Part shown: positions 16,758 to 27,600 of the stretch, piece after piece | How positions within the stretch are numbered: the first letter of the stretch is position 1 | Layout of the letters: every line of letters starts with the position of its first letter | DNA from: Verrucomicrobiota bacterium | Lineage (GTDB): Bacteria > Verrucomicrobiota > Verrucomicrobiia > JABWAM01 | DNA length: 34,868 nt | Assembly (NCBI GenBank): GCA_016198745.1 | Contig: JACQHZ010000040.1 | Span: forward strand, 1-34,868 | Direction of reading: 5' to 3' | Made by a program: the position numbers and the translations under genes | The notes under the pieces: generated by a model | The model's input: only the letters and a program-made list of their open reading frames with translations | Told to the model about the DNA's origin: nothing | Databases searched by the model: none

Positions 16758-19700
16758 CTATTTCAACCACCAGGCATTTGGCGCAAGGTCCGCATAGGAT
16801 GGAAGCGGCAATTTTTCCGATTGTCGCAGATCGACCGACCAAAGGGACGCCCCGTCCTTTCGCCGGACAGCGCAGACGCGGCCGCGGCTGGCGCCGCACA
16901 AGATGACTCCGTCGCTTTCGAGTAATCGGCAGCCGCCGTTCAACGGCGCGCTCCAAAGCGGTTTTCCCGTTGGCGAGATCGCGTTCAGCGAGCCATCCCA
17001 GCGTCCAAAAATGACCGCGCCGCCATCTTCGGCAACGAGCATGTCGCTGACCGCTTCCAACGCAAGGGGGCCGCGCGACATGACGCCCGACTTGACGTCA
17101 AACAGGTAAACGCGGCTGGAGACCAGCCACGAGCAGTTATCCCATTCGAATTTGCGAAGCTCGCGGTCAAAACACTGGCTGGGCATCGCGGCGACGTAGC
17201 TGCCGTCCGGAGCGATTTTCACCGTCGGGCGAACCAGGTATTCGTCAATGCCATCGAAGTAATCCATGCTCCGGAATTCAGCGGTCGTTCGCCCCTGATC
17301 GTCCAAAACTGCGATATTGCCATTTTCATCCCCCGCAGCGAGGCGGTCTCCGTTGGGGGTCGCGTCGAGGGAATGCCCCATTCGTCCTTTCATGCGAAAC
17401 CAGGCGAGGGGATCCCAGTTGTTGGGGACCCCGGTGCAGGGGGGCGCCCAGTAGCCGTGACTTTCGTTTTCCCACATCCAGTAACGGATCATTTGCAGTT
17501 CGCCGAAGGGTTCAAACTCGCGGCGCCAGATTTCGGCGCCCGTTTCGGCGTTCAAGCAGAGGATCAAGCTCTTCATCTTGGCGCGGATTTCCGGTGTGGC
17601 GTTGCGATCCACGCCGCGACAGTCAATACTGCCGCCGCCCTCGAAATTGGGAATTTTGTCGGGCGCATCCCGCCAATAGGTGATGACGGATGCGAACACA
17701 CGCTGGCCGTCCCGCGTGACGCGCACCCGCTGAAGTTGGCGGCGAAAAAGTTTATCCGGATGACTGTAGTCGAAAGTCCAGATGGTCTTGCCATCAGCCA
17801 TTGCGCGGCATTCGAGTTGAGCTTGCGGTGTGCTCATGACAAGACGCCCCCCTTTCGGAGCGACTGCGAAATAGTCAGGTTCCGGCGGAACATTATCGTC
17901 ATAAAGGCTGCCCCAGAGGGTGTCCTCCGTTTGCGGCTCTGCTTGCCACAGGATGTTGCCCTTGTTGTCGGCCACCTGAATATGGGGTGGAAACGTCACC
18001 GCCGTTGCCGTGATGCCGTCGTCGGTCACCGCCACCTGGTGAACATAAAGCCCGTCCACTTTGCGGCTGATGGCGACCGCTCCATCCGCGCCAAGGTGAT
18101 GAAGATTCTCCCGGGGGCTGTCCGTACCAGCCACTCGTTTTCCCCCATTGGGACTGGCAGCGATCGCGGAAACATTGTGGCCGATTTCCTCCGCCCAGTC
18201 GGGGGGCAAAAGATGGAGCGTCCTACCAGTGATGGGACTTGCGATTCGGGGATTTGTGGCAGGCAGAAGATTCTTGAACTTCTTGAAGTCGTCCGGCAGC
18301 AATGCAACGCGAGCATTCTCCAGGCTTTGCCAGGGATTGGTGAACGCAACCTCTTTGCCTTTCGCGAGTGCCGTCAGGGCGGCCATCCCTTTGGACAAAC
18401 CGTCTGCATCGCCGCCAACCACCAGCAGCGTGTCGTGGCCGGAGGCGTAAGCGTTCTTCAGAAGCATGGAGACACAACGACCTTTCCCAGGGTAGTGTTC
18501 TGTGGGAAAACGCGGCAGGAAATCGGCGTCCACCAGCGGCTGCACCAGGGGATGGGTCGTCCCGATGGAGAAGATCACCAGGTCGCGGGGAATCCGCAGG
18601 TCCGGCAACATGCTCTGATCGCGCAGGTTCGCTTCCCGCCAGTTTTTCCCCTCGCATTCAGACGCGGCATTTTCCTCGACCGTACGCGCCGATTGTCCCG
18701 TGGACTCGATGGCGCGGACAAAGTCCTGCGCCTGAACCGGTTCGCGGATGGGGATCGTCAGGGGACGTTTTTGCAGGAACTCCCGGATCGCCTGCGGATC
18801 GAAAATGACGTTGTCCTCGCCCCAGACCGCCTCCGCCTTCGCCTGGCGCTGCGGTTCTACATCCAGAAGCTGAATGGAAGCGCCGGATCGCGAGCCGGTG
18901 ATCAACTCGCGCGCTGCCACCCTCAGCGCAGAGGCGGGGGTGTTGATGGCGGTTTGCAGGTCCATTTGCAGGCGTCCTTCGCGGGAGGTGGCTCGATAGA
19001 GGACGCTTTGTTTTGCGCCGTCATGGATCGTGATTTCCAGCGGCAGCGCCGCCGCCAGCGGTTTCCCGTCCGCTCCCAGAACCTCAACTCCGATGCCCAT
19101 GTTCAAACCCTTCTTGACGTTGCGCGGGACCGTGAGCCGCACGGACTTTGGCGCACGGGCAAGCGCGACGTAAACCTGAGCGGGGAGACGGTCGAAATCC
19201 GCTTGAACCAGTCCTTCACGACGCTGAAGTTCGGCGCTGACTTCATGGCTTTCGGTGAGCGAATAGAGGCGTCGATTTTTCCATTCTTGCATCTTCAAGT
19301 CGGCGCGTACGGGTGCCGTGACGAACTGATGCAGCATATAGATTTTTCGCGGCATCTCCGCCACCCAACGCCACGGCGCGGGGGTGCTGTTCAGAGCGAA
19401 ATAATAGGTCGCGTCTTCACCGCCGTTAAGGTGAGTAGTGATCACGAAGGGGTTGTCGCTTTGCAAGGCGGGCGCGAGCGTGGGCCAGATCTTGCGTTGC
19501 AGTTCGGAAACGGATTGGACGGCGAACTTTTTCATGGCCATCCACTTGAGGCTGCCGACCTCCGTTCCACGGTGTTGCTTCTCGAATTCACTCGCGTAGA
19601 GTTCGGCGTATTCGTTGAAATGGCATGCTATCCGGATCACACCCGGCAGCGTCAGCGTGGCGCTCTGCTGATCCGCGAAAATGACGCCGCCGCGGGATTG

Positions 19701-22280
19701 GAATCGGCGCAGGCCGTCCAGGGTTTCTTTCGGCAGGTCCGCGTCAATTCCGACCGCCACCAACGCGCGGATTTCGGGATGCACAGCGTCCATCAAATTG
19801 TGCTCATAGACAAAGGCGGGTTCCAATCCGGCCATGGAGAGCGAGACGTACGCCTGGTACAGTTTTCCCCCATACTTTTGCGTGGCGGCGGTGAGACCGC
19901 TGTGCCGCAGGCCGATGGATTCCAATGCCAGCAGGCCGATCCTGGCGCGTTTGTGGCACTCCTGAAAGGCAGTCCCATAGCGCTGCATGAATTTCAAATA
20001 GGTCATCCAGCGCTCACGGCTTCCCCACTGTCCATGGGTCCAGATGTCGGATGTGTTTGAGATAAATTCGTGATAACGGATGCCGCGGTCCGAGGCATCA
20101 AAGAAACCGGCGCTCGCGCCATGGGCCACGCCCTCGAAGAGGAAGCGCCAGGCGCCGGTGGGATTGAGGCACGCGAGTTTCGCTTCTTCGCCCATGGCGC
20201 GCACCGGCTTGCCCGCGCGCATGGCGTTGTAAAAAACAGCGCAGGCAAGGGCTTGCGCGTAAGGATCGTCAGACTGATCGCTGCCCTCCTTGCAGGCAAG
20301 AATCATATCGACGGTTGAAACTGCTCGATCCGGCTCGGAAACACCGCTCATATAACCCACATTGCTGGGAGCATAGGCGACGCCGTAATGCGTGCTCGGA
20401 TAAAGGTTGAAGCTGCTGATGGCGGAAGGAACGGATTCCCGCAGCGCCTCACCCATCAACGCCAGGTCGCGTGGAAACAAATCCTGCATGAAATGCGTCC
20501 ACTGGCGAAACATCCCAGGATGCGTTTGGGCGTTGAAGTTTTCATCCCGCGGAATCTCAGCGGCGTACGTGCTCCACCCGTGGCGTGGAAGAGCGCCTTG
20601 GTGACCGGTTTGCCGTTGGAAAATCTCCCAGGTCGCCTTTTGCGCCGCGGCACGAATCTCGGGCGGCGCCACATAAGGAGGGGTGCCTCCCATCGAAACC
20701 AAACTGAGCCAGCGTCCATAGTCCATTCCTTGAAAGGTCGGATAGCCCCTGGCGTTCTGCGCGTGGAGTGACACCGTGCGTTGCATCATGCCAGCGCCTT
20801 CCCTTTCGTAAGGGTCCATCGCGGGGGCATCAAACTTCATGAAACGGCCGACGATGCCCGCTCGAACGCGGACGCTTTCCTGCAGAAAAAAGTTGTAGGT
20901 GGAGGGGGCGCCATCGGCAGCCGCCGGCGGCAGATCCGGGTCGTTGGCAAAGGGAACTTTCAGACAGGTTCTGCCAAGGCGCGTGTCATCGCCGAGATCG
21001 CCCGCCGTGTAAGGGCTTAATTTCTCCTTGCTCGTTCCCCAATGCACGTTGCTGTCAAAAGCGGTCATGGTCACCAGATTCCCCTCGAAAAACGCATCCG
21101 TCCGCCGGCGAAGCTGGCGCAGGACCGCCGGGTCTGAAAGGGGCCAAATCCAATAGTTGTAGGTGTCGAACACATTATGCTTATTCATGCACGTCCCGAA
21201 AAGCGGCGCGGAACTGGCCTTCACTGCAGGGACGAAAAGAATCTCGCGGTGATCGCTGGCCGCGCCAAGTTGCGCGGCCACTCGATAGCGCCCGGACATG
21301 AGCGTGGCGGTAAAGCGGCCGGGAAGCAGGAGCGAAACGGTCTTGTCATCGCCTTGATCCAGACGCAGTTCGCGCGACGCGAGCGCGAGCCGATGTCCGA
21401 TGGGAGTTTCCAGTGTAAGGATGATATCGGCGCGCACCGGCTGTTTGCCGGCGCAAGCCACGTTCAACTCGACGTCCTCGCCGGTCAGGAAACATTGACG
21501 CTGACGTTCGCAAAACAGGCGGACAAAATGACCTTCCGCCGGATTCGATATCGCCAGATCGAATTCGGCGAAAGGCCCCACGTCCGGCGAGGTGGAATGA
21601 GATGGAGACGCCACGACGCGCAAACAGTATCGGCCGCTCTCCATGGACGGAAAATCAATGGCGTATGATTCCCCCGTCGTCCGCACGGGAAGCGCGCGCC
21701 ACGGATCATCCGCAAAAACGGAAAACCGCAACGGTCTCAGGAAAGCGCGGACGCCCCGGTCTTTCAGCAGGGCATTACGCGCCACCTTCATCGGCAAAGC
21801 GCCTGCTCCGTTGAGCTTGTTGCTGGAGATTCCGACGCCCCAGAAGGCGACCTCCGCGGAGTCCTCAAATCGGCCGTCGTAAAAAAGACTCCAGAACGGA
21901 TATTGAGCGTCGGAAATCGTCAGGGCATGGTGAACGTCCACGGGCGAATCCGGCCATGAAATCTTCCGCATGTCGTCGCGCGAATAATTGCAGCGCACCT
22001 CAAATCCGGCGCCGGAAACCGGCAGATTCAGCCGCAGATACTCGAAATACCCCTTGCGGGAAATCTCCTTCTGAAAAGCGCCGTCGAGTTGCCGGCACGT
22101 CCAACGCAGTTGCTTGGCGTTCCATTTTGCGAGCGTGTCGATGCCGCGCATCACCACGCGCACAGGGCGGGTTGGTTCCGCCTCAATCGCCATCGCAGAA
22201 TCATGCGCCAGAAAGAAAACCAGCCCTGCGCCCACGAGGGATAAAGTTGACATGCAAAACAGCTTGGTGTCAGAACCCAT
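16758..22280 (-). CDS. Giant secreted multidomain protein: glycosidase-like core plus C-terminal PQQ-like beta-propeller
   Basis: About 1840 residues. The chosen start, ATG 22280, gives [20 protein letters not shown] followed by a hydrophobic stretch and AMA, a plausible signal peptide; an ATG at 22253 is an alternative. Residues about 35-360 look like beta-sandwiches. From about 365 ([15 protein letters not shown]) to 900 the sequence resembles a GH42/GH-A-type barrel with an amidotransferase-like segment ([20 protein letters not shown]). Beta-rich modules follow near 1040-1120 ([20 protein letters not shown]). From about 1350 there are repeats of PQQ/WD40-like blades: [55 protein letters not shown]. 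Catalytic residues cannot be assigned. The start overlaps the pseudopilin stop by 11 bases, implying coupling. Likely exported and acting on polysaccharide, by context. Confidence 0.72.
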   Translation of the reverse strand: MGSDTKLFCMSTLSLVGAGLVFFLAHDSAMAIEAEPTRPVRVVMRGIDTLAKWNAKQLRWTCRQLDGAFQKEISRKGYFEYLRLNLPVSGAGFEVRCNYSRDDMRKISWPDSPVDVHHALTISDAQYPFWSLFYDGRFEDSAEVAFWGVGISSNKLNGAGALPMKVARNALLKDRGVRAFLRPLRFSVFADDPWRALPVRTTGESYAIDFPSMESGRYCLRVVASPSHSTSPDVGPFAEFDLAISNPAEGHFVRLFCERQRQCFLTGEDVELNVACAGKQPVRADIILTLETPIGHRLALASRELRLDQGDDKTVSLLLPGRFTATLMSGRYRVAAQLGAASDHREILFVPAVKASSAPLFGTCMNKHNVFDTYNYWIWPLSDPAVLRQLRRRTDAFFEGNLVTMTAFDSNVHWGTSKEKLSPYTAGDLGDDTRLGRTCLKVPFANDPDLPPAAADGAPSTYNFFLQESVRVRAGIVGRFMKFDAPAMDPYEREGAGMMQRTVSLHAQNARGYPTFQGMDYGRWLSLVSMGGTPPYVAPPEIRAAAQKATWEIFQRQTGHQGALPRHGWSTYAAEIPRDENFNAQTHPGMFRQWTHFMQDLFPRDLALMGEALRESVPSAISSFNLYPSTHYGVAYAPSNVGYMSGVSEPDRAVSTVDMILACKEGSDQSDDPYAQALACAVFYNAMRAGKPVRAMGEEAKLACLNPTGAWRFLFEGVAHGASAGFFDASDRGIRYHEFISNTSDIWTHGQWGSRERWMTYLKFMQRYGTAFQECHKRARIGLLALESIGLRHSGLTAATQKYGGKLYQAYVSLSMAGLEPAFVYEHNLMDAVHPEIRALVAVGIDADLPKETLDGLRRFQSRGGVIFADQQSATLTLPGVIRIACHFNEYAELYASEFEKQHRGTEVGSLKWMAMKKFAVQSVSELQRKIWPTLAPALQSDNPFVITTHLNGGEDATYYFALNSTPAPWRWVAEMPRKIYMLHQFVTAPVRADLKMQEWKNRRLYSLTESHEVSAELQRREGLVQADFDRLPAQVYVALARAPKSVRLTVPRNVKKGLNMGIGVEVLGADGKPLAAALPLEITIHDGAKQSVLYRATSREGRLQMDLQTAINTPASALRVAARELITGSRSGASIQLLDVEPQRQAKAEAVWGEDNVIFDPQAIREFLQKRPLTIPIREPVQAQDFVRAIESTGQSARTVEENAASECEGKNWREANLRDQSMLPDLRIPRDLVIFSIGTTHPLVQPLVDADFLPRFPTEHYPGKGRCVSMLLKNAYASGHDTLLVVGGDADGLSKGMAALTALAKGKEVAFTNPWQSLENARVALLPDDFKKFKNLLPATNPRIASPITGRTLHLLPPDWAEEIGHNVSAIAASPNGGKRVAGTDSPRENLHHLGADGAVAISRKVDGLYVHQVAVTDDGITATAVTFPPHIQVADNKGNILWQAEPQTEDTLWGSLYDDNVPPEPDYFAVAPKGGRLVMSTPQAQLECRAMADGKTIWTFDYSHPDKLFRRQLQRVRVTRDGQRVFASVITYWRDAPDKIPNFEGGGSIDCRGVDRNATPEIRAKMKSLILCLNAETGAEIWRREFEPFGELQMIRYWMWENESHGYWAPPCTGVPNNWDPLAWFRMKGRMGHSLDATPNGDRLAAGDENGNIAVLDDQGRTTAEFRSMDYFDGIDEYLVRPTVKIAPDGSYVAAMPSQCFDRELRKFEWDNCSWLVSSRVYLFDVKSGVMSRGPLALEAVSDMLVAEDGGAVIFGRWDGSLNAISPTGKPLWSAPLNGGCRLLESDGVILCGASRGRVCAVRRKDGASLWSVDLRQSEKLPLPSYADLAPNAWWLK

Positions 22281-23028
22281 CCCAAGCAAAGTACCAGCGG
22301 GTGTCGGCCGGCGCACGGGATAAGTACTGCTGAGAAGTCACCCATTGCACGTGATTGTCCAGGTAGAGCGCGTTGCCGCCTCGGTCGGAGCGATGCTGGA
22401 TGTCCTGAGCGTCGTTGATTTGGCCCCACATTTCTTCCAGCACGAGAACATTCTGCGGCGGATCGCTCGCCTTTTGTCGCGCCAACGTCCACGGATGCCA
22501 GTTCTGAATCGGCGGCCCGTACGCTGATCCGTCGATCGTGTCGTCGGTGCCGTAGTACGTGTAGTCCGAATCGGTGGCAGAAAAGAAGTATGCGCCGGCG
22601 CCGGTGCTGTCCTTCTTGCGCGCCCGCGGGCAGTACAAGGACGGCGTGGCGTTTGGATCGAGAGAAACGCCCCCCGTTGGTCTTCCGGGGAGGTAGGCAG
22701 GCACCAGCAGACGAAGATTGGCGTAGGTGGAGGCGTAGTTGTAGGTCCGCGGGTTGCCGCCCGTGGCATCGAACGCGGGACGCGGGAAGCGGCTCTCATT
22801 GTCTCCCGCATAGAGTTGGAGCGCCATCCCAATCTGACGCAGGTTATTGACGCAAGCCGTGCGCCAGCTCAGTTCCCGAACTTTGCCCAAGGCGGGAGAA
22901 AGCAGCGCCATGAGGATTGAAATGATGGCGATGACCACGAGCAATTCCACCAAAGTAAAGGCCGAGTGACGAGTGGCGGGTGGCGAGTGGCGAGCGCCGA
23001 AGGCCGAATGTCGAAGGGGCATCGTCAT
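22270..23028 (-). CDS. DUF1559-type pseudopilin (prepilin-like N-terminal methylation site)
   Basis: The 252-residue product has a type IV prepilin/type II secretion pseudopilin signal: cleavage expected before Phe24 in [20 protein letters not shown], with Glu29 at mature position +5. Ala rather than Gly occupies -1, common in PVC bacteria. After the helix comes [20 protein letters not shown], typical of the DUF1559/xcpG-like group, and the C-terminal [18 protein letters not shown], the usual end motif of that group. The leader before the cleavage site (residues 5-22, [18 protein letters not shown]) is encoded by short imperfect DNA repeats. Start at ATG 23028, with another two codons later. 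It sits 23 bp after the DNRLRE gene and overlaps the giant secreted protein. Such pseudopilins are abundant in PVC genomes and often accompany secreted enzymes; their exact role is unsettled. Confidence 0.92.
   Translation of the reverse strand: MTMPLRHSAFGARHSPPATRHSAFTLVELLVVIAIISILMALLSPALGKVRELSWRTACVNNLRQIGMALQLYAGDNESRFPRPAFDATGGNPRTYNYASTYANLRLLVPAYLPGRPTGGVSLDPNATPSLYCPRARKKDSTGAGAYFFSATDSDYTYYGTDDTIDGSAYGPPIQNWHPWTLARQKASDPPQNVLVLEEMWGQINDAQDIQHRSDRGGNALYLDNHVQWVTSQQYLSRAPADTRWYFAWDGF
22961..23017. repeat. Short imperfect tandem repeats in the pseudopilin leader
   Basis: The stretch reads as variations of GAGTGGCGA/GAGTGACGA and GGCCGAATG/GCGCCGAAGG, giving alternating His-Ser-Ala-Phe and Arg-His-Ser codons on the minus strand. 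It occupies exactly the n-region of the prepilin leader and stops at the conserved cleavage site. Repeat length variation would change leader length without touching the mature protein. Confidence 0.6.
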
Positions 23029-23051
23029 GGAGAATAATCCGTCAGCAGTGA

Positions 23052-23750
23052 TCACTGATTTCGCGTCTTCGGCGCCGCCGCGGGCGAGAACTCGATCTCG
23101 AGCCGCGGCATTTCGTTCTCGTTCCCCGCGCCGCGATTCGCGTCGCCCCAGTGGATTTCGGGCGCATTCGGCGCGGCGATGAAGGCGATGCCAAAATTGT
23201 TGGAAGGGCTGTTCATCCAGAACCGCAATTCGCTGGTGATGTCGAATTCGTGCATACCGCTGACGGCAACGGCGGGAAGCGCCTGGTCTTTGATGAACGG
23301 TGCGGCGGCGAGGTCCTTGCCGATGCGCATGCCTGGCGCATCCCAGGCCTCGTAGTTGAAGACATCCCGCTGATTCCAGGTGGTCGCGGTTTCCGTCCAG
23401 GGTTTGAGGACGCGATAGACGCTTCCCGTGGTGGCGGATGCGGCGTTGATGTTCACGAACTTGAGCGCGGCCCTTGTGATGGTGCCGCCCGGCGGGATGT
23501 GTTTGGCGAAGGCGCTGTTCAACTGCCAGAGCACGCGCCCTTCGGCGGCGGACGCCCCGCTCCATTTCAGCGAGCCGCACGCGCCCCGGTTCAGGTCCGG
23601 CGCCTCTTCGAGCAGGACGTTGTCCTGCATCAGAACGTTGGTGATCATGCCGGCCTCGAAACCGAAGGTGATCGTTTCCGCCGGCAAGGACGCGCCGGCC
23701 CAGGCGAGGCACGCCACGAGCGCGATGCGAACGATGAACGGGTTTCTCAC
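23052..23750 (-). CDS. Secreted DNRLRE-domain protein
   Basis: With a GTG start at 23750 the product has 232 residues: a signal peptide ([20 protein letters not shown], cleaved near LPA) and one DNRLRE (disaggregatase-related, CBM96-like) beta-sandwich. Family markers include [31 protein letters not shown], and the C-terminal [20 protein letters not shown] and [14 protein letters not shown] modules occur in surface and glycan-active proteins and probably bind carbohydrate. An in-frame ATG at 23891 would add 47 residues encoded by the inverted-repeat element ([19 protein letters not shown]), which is implausible ahead of a signal peptide. It is the first gene of the leftward operon with the pseudopilin and giant enzyme, divergent from the GDSL gene. 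Confidence 0.82.
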   Translation of the reverse strand: MRNPFIVRIALVACLAWAGASLPAETITFGFEAGMITNVLMQDNVLLEEAPDLNRGACGSLKWSGASAAEGRVLWQLNSAFAKHIPPGGTITRAALKFVNINAASATTGSVYRVLKPWTETATTWNQRDVFNYEAWDAPGMRIGKDLAAAPFIKDQALPAVAVSGMHEFDITSELRFWMNSPSNNFGIAFIAAPNAPEIHWGDANRGAGNENEMPRLEIEFSPAAAPKTRNQ

Positions 23751-23778
23751 GGGTTTGCCTGTCTTGAAAATTTTGTTG

Positions 23779-23871
23779 AATTTTTGCAACGGCTCACCGT
23801 CATTCCCGTCCCGCCACGGCGGGACGGGAATGACGGTGAGCGGAGGGATGGCCTGAACACTTGCGAATTTT
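23779..23871. repeat. MITE-like inverted-repeat element, copy 2 (short form)
   Basis: A 24-bp perfect inverted repeat (23792-23815 and 23818-23841) surrounds a 2-base loop. Its flanks match copy 1: TTTTTGCAAC at the left, and GGGAATGACGG...AGCG.AGGGATG.CCTGA...TTGC.AATTTT at the right. It lacks the internal spacer and second small hairpin of copy 1. It lies in the untranslated leader between the DNRLRE start and the divergent promoter region, so its transcript would form a very stable stem. Confidence 0.75.
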
Positions 23872-23892
23872 CGCTTGACGCGACAAATCAAA

Positions 23893-23917
23893 TATCATAG
23901 CTCTATCCTAGTATGAT
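23893..23917. promoter_or_regulatory. Candidate operator in the divergent promoter region
   Basis: ATCCTAGTATGAT at 23905-23917 is, read on the minus strand, ATCATACTAGGAT, 12 of 13 identical to ATGATACTAGGAT at 24621-24633. Here it also forms the right arm of a small inverted repeat (ATCATA 23894-23899, TATGAT 23912-23917). A TTGACG lies at 23875-23880. The site lies between the DNRLRE gene and the GDSL gene and overlaps the latter's ATG at 23913, so binding there could control both directions. No regulator gene was identified in the window. Confidence 0.45.
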
Positions 23918-24614
23918 TTATATTTTTCTGTCAATGCTTTTTTCGATCATTTTATGCGATCCCGGTCACGCCGCGACGAACATCGTCGCGTTCGGCGACA
24001 GCATCACCGCCGGAATCTCTGCGGACACCAACGCGATCCCATATCCGCAGGTGTATCAGACGCTCCTGGGCAGCGGGTTCGAGGTGATCAACAAGGGCGC
24101 CGGCGGGCTTACCACCCTGAACCTTCAGAATCGGTTCACCAACGACGTGCTGCGACTGACGTTCCGCGACGGAAGAAAGGCCGATCGGCTCATCGTTTTG
24201 GCAGGCGTCAATGACATCGCTTGCTGGATCAACAGCCAAAGCGCCACCAACGCGCTTTACGGACCGTCGGCGACCATCTCCCGTCTGCGCGCCTTGTCCC
24301 AACAAAGCGTCGGCGCGGGCATTCAGACCGTCGTCCTGACCATCTGGCCCGATTCCGATTTCAGCCCGGCGCAGCGGAACGGCATTGCGCAGGTCAACGC
24401 CTGGATTCTCCACGACTTGACCAACCATGTCCCGGGCGCGATCCCATTCGACTCGGCGCGGATCATCACCGGCCAACCCTCGACTCATGCGGCGGATGTT
24501 CTGCGCGAATACGACGACGGCGGCGGTCTGCATCTCAATCGGGCGGGCGGGCGGAAGATGGGCGAGGAGCTATTGAAACTCGATCCGGTCGGCGCCGGCG
24601 ATCAGCGGTATTAA
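23913..24614 (+). CDS. Secreted SGNH/GDSL-family hydrolase
   Basis: A 233-residue protein with a signal peptide (MIYIFLSMLFSIILC, cleaved near HAA) and the SGNH esterase blocks: block I VAFGDSITAG (nucleophile Ser30), block II NKGAGGLTT (Gly64), block III VLAGVNDI (Asn100), and block V DDGGGLHLN (His207). In block V two extra glycines sit between the Asp and His compared with the usual DGxH, so the acid residue may be Asp201 or Asp202 or be dispensable. Such enzymes remove acetyl or other ester groups from polysaccharides, fitting the locus. The ATG at 23913 lies inside the candidate operator and has no ribosome-binding site upstream; the next ATG, at 23934, would leave too short a signal peptide. 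A leaderless transcript is possible. First gene of the rightward operon. Confidence 0.88.
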   Translation: MIYIFLSMLFSIILCDPGHAATNIVAFGDSITAGISADTNAIPYPQVYQTLLGSGFEVINKGAGGLTTLNLQNRFTNDVLRLTFRDGRKADRLIVLAGVNDIACWINSQSATNALYGPSATISRLRALSQQSVGAGIQTVVLTIWPDSDFSPAQRNGIAQVNAWILHDLTNHVPGAIPFDSARIITGQPSTHAADVLREYDDGGGLHLNRAGGRKMGEELLKLDPVGAGDQRY

Positions 24615-24633
24615 ACTAGGATGATACTAGGAT
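24615..24633. promoter_or_regulatory. Candidate operator upstream of the propeller/CBM9-like gene
   Basis: ACTAGGAT (24615-24622), GAT, then ACTAGGAT again (24626-24633) form a direct repeat starting on the base after the GDSL stop codon and 43 bp before the next start. It shares ATSATACTAGGAT with 23905-23917. Just downstream, ATTTTGCTTGACGTGA (24634-24649) resembles ATTTTCGCTTGACGCGA (23867-23883) in the other intergenic region, so a compound element is shared by both sites. No regulator gene was found nearby. Confidence 0.5.
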
Positions 24634-24675
24634 ATTTTGCTTGACGTGAATCACGGCTTTTGTCAGGGTCGCTGT

Positions 24676-27600
24676 ATGAAAATTTTCACTCCAGCCATGG
24701 CCTTGCTTGCGGCAACGTGGGTCGGAACTGCGAGTGCGAATGTGGCCGTTCCAATGGATGGGCCGGCGGATGGTCCAACCAGCCTCGCGATTTTCGATTC
24801 AAACGGCGTGATGGTGCGGACGCTCTGGGAGGGGGCGGACAAGAAGGCGTCGAAGGAACGGGTGGAATGGGATTTGCTGGATGACGAAGGGCGGCCCGTG
24901 AAACCCGGCGCGTACGAATACCGGATCGCCGGCGGCAAACCGGTGCGGCCGCGTTACATCGCCACGCTCGCCAACGGGCGGCATCCCCAGGTGGAGGGGG
25001 ACCTGGGCAACGTCGAGGCGCTGAACCTCATGGATGTGGCGGTGGACGCGGAGGGGACGATTTTCTCCTCGGGCGGCGGCCACGGCAAAGCGGTGCAGAA
25101 AATCTCCCCCGACGGCAAAGTCGGCAAAGCCGCCACGATTGTCTCCGCGGTGGAAGTGGTTTCGGCGCTCGCGCTGTCCGATGAGCACGTTTTCGCGATG
25201 GGCGATGATGGATTCTACCGCATCCGAAAGGCAACGATGGAACACGCCCCCTTCCCGGACGGCGAGTTGGTGGTTCGATTTGAAAAAGCGCCCGTTTTTT
25301 ATCCCCCCGGCGATCAATGGGAGAAATACGAGGCGTTACGCAAGGAGGCGGAGGAATCCCGCCAATCGGACGGAAGCAGCGACCCGCGCACACATGCCTG
25401 GCGGGGTGTGATGCGTCATCCGAGCTGGCACTACGAGGCGGACCGCATTCGAGGCGCCGCGGTCTGGAACGGTCGGCTTCTGATCTCGGACAGTCATCAT
25501 GACGAGGTGCTGGTCTATGATCCGAAGACGGGCAAGAAGCTGTCCGCGTGGACCGGCATCAAGCAACCCAGCGGCATCGCGGTCGCCGGCGAAAAAGAGA
25601 TTTTCGTCGTCAGCGACCGGAAGGTGCTCGCGCTGGATGCGGAGGGCAGGATTCTTCGCGAGGTGGTCGCGGAGAAGCTGGAGCGGCCCAATGGGCTGGC
25701 CATTGGTCCGGAGGGAAATCTTTACGTCACTGATCTGGGCATTCCGAATCGGGTTAAGGTCTTTTCTCCAACGGGCAAACTGCTGCGGACCTTCGGACGC
25801 GAAGCGCCCTTCAACGGCAAGGTGACGCCCGACAAGCTCGCCATCCCGCGTGGGATTGCGGTGGATCGGGAGGGCAATCTGATCCTGGCCGAGTTCGGCC
25901 TGAACCGGATTCAGAAGCTCACGGCGGAGTTCAAGCCGGTGTGGAACGTGCAGGCGTTCTATTGCTATCTCGGCACCAACGATCAAGCCGACCCACAGCG
26001 GATTTACGGGTTCGAGGGGCCGACCTTTCCGACCATTCGCGAGTTTCTGTTGGATTACAAAACGGGCCAGTGGCAACTCAACCGCGCGTGGTATCTGAAC
26101 AAGTTCGACGACGCTTCCTCGATCTACGGCTACCTGTCGCAGGGTGGCGGCGTGGTCGCGATCAAGGGACAGCGTTTTCTTTACGTGTACCACAAGGGCA
26201 TGCGAATTTTTCGGATTGATGACGACCATCTGACGCCCGTGGCGCGGTTTGGCCCCCGCATTTCATTCGAAAAGAAGGACGGCACGCGCGCGGACTACTT
26301 TCGCGGCACCGCGCCGCAGTTCAGCATCTGGCACGACTTGAACCGCGACCAGCGTGTCACCGAGGATGAGGTCAGCATCCTGCCCGACGCCGAGGCGAAG
26401 CAACGCGGCTTGCAGGCGGTGAGTTGGGACGCCAACATCACCGACGATGGCACGGTTTATGTGGGCAACATGGCTTTCCCATTGCTCGGCGTCGAGAACG
26501 GCATCCCGCGTTACGGTTGGGACAACGTGAAGGCGATTCCCCTCGCGCTGCCGGACATTCGCGCGATCGGCGTGGACGATCAGGGCAACCGTTACTACGG
26601 CACGGCGCAGTTGGATGAACAGGGCAAGTTTCCGGGGCTGACCTTCTGGGCCAAACGCATCGGCGAACAGCACATCACCAAGTACTCCCCCGAAAACAAG
26701 CGGCTGTGGCAGGTCGGGCGAAAGGCGTATGGCCGCGTTCAGAATGGCGAGTTCTCCTACATGACGTCGCTGGATTGGGCCGGCGGTTTTGTTTTTGCCT
26801 CCGACATGGACGGCTTTGTGAACGTCTATACCGAAGACGGCTTGTTTCTCACGCGCATGTTCCGCGGCACGCGCGAAGGCGCCGATCCCGGAAAGGATCC
26901 GTACTGCATCACGGCGCACGAACTCGGCCAGGCGCGTACCTATCGAAACCCCAAAGATGGAAAGACCTACCTTGTGAGCCAGAGCCTGGAAAGCGGCGAG
27001 CACATTCGCGTCTATGCCATCGAGGGGCTTGACCAGGTCCAACGCGCGCGGGGGACATTCGAGGTTTCGGCGGCGGATCTCGCCGCCGTCAAATCCCGTC
27101 CTCCCACAACCTCGAAGCAGGCAACCTCCGGCCCGCAACTCATCGCGATTTCCTCTGTGCTCGAACCTCCCGTTGTCGATGGATCGCTCACCACCTGGAG
27201 CCGGCTGGTGACTCCCGTCGTGATGCAAACGCCCGACGGATCGCTCTCCGTGAAAATCATGCTCCGCTACGATGAGAAATATCTCTATCTCGGCGCGGAA
27301 TGCGTCGGCGACGACACTCCGGCGGTGAACAGCTACTTTCCCGATAACCCGGCGGACGCCTGGCAATCGGATTGTTTCAACCTGTTCATCAACACCAACC
27401 CAAAGGCGGACCGCAGCCGGATCAAACCCACGGCCGAGGACCATCAGATTTTCTTCCCGTTGAATCGCGCGTTCGCACGCAAGCCACTCCGACCCTATTC
27501 CTTCCGTAAGCGAGCGTGGATCGGGGAAGCGGATTATCGGATCACGGTAAAAACGGGCAAAGGCTGGACGTTGACTGGCAAAATTCCGTGGAGCGCGCTG

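Noticed and set aside
17373-20060. Very long open frame on the plus strand (895 codons) opposite the giant secreted protein
   Set aside because: Composition is that of an antisense shadow of a GC-rich gene, with no domain or signal recognisable; the minus-strand protein has clear modules.
23751-23891. N-terminal extension of the DNRLRE protein from ATG 23891
   Set aside because: It would be encoded by the inverted-repeat element and place 47 residues ahead of a normal signal peptide; GTG 23750 fits better.
23875-23903. Sigma-70 promoter built on TTGACG at 23875-23880
   Set aside because: No acceptable -10 hexamer occurs at 16-18 bp spacing; TATCAT is only 12 bases away, so I did not call a promoter.
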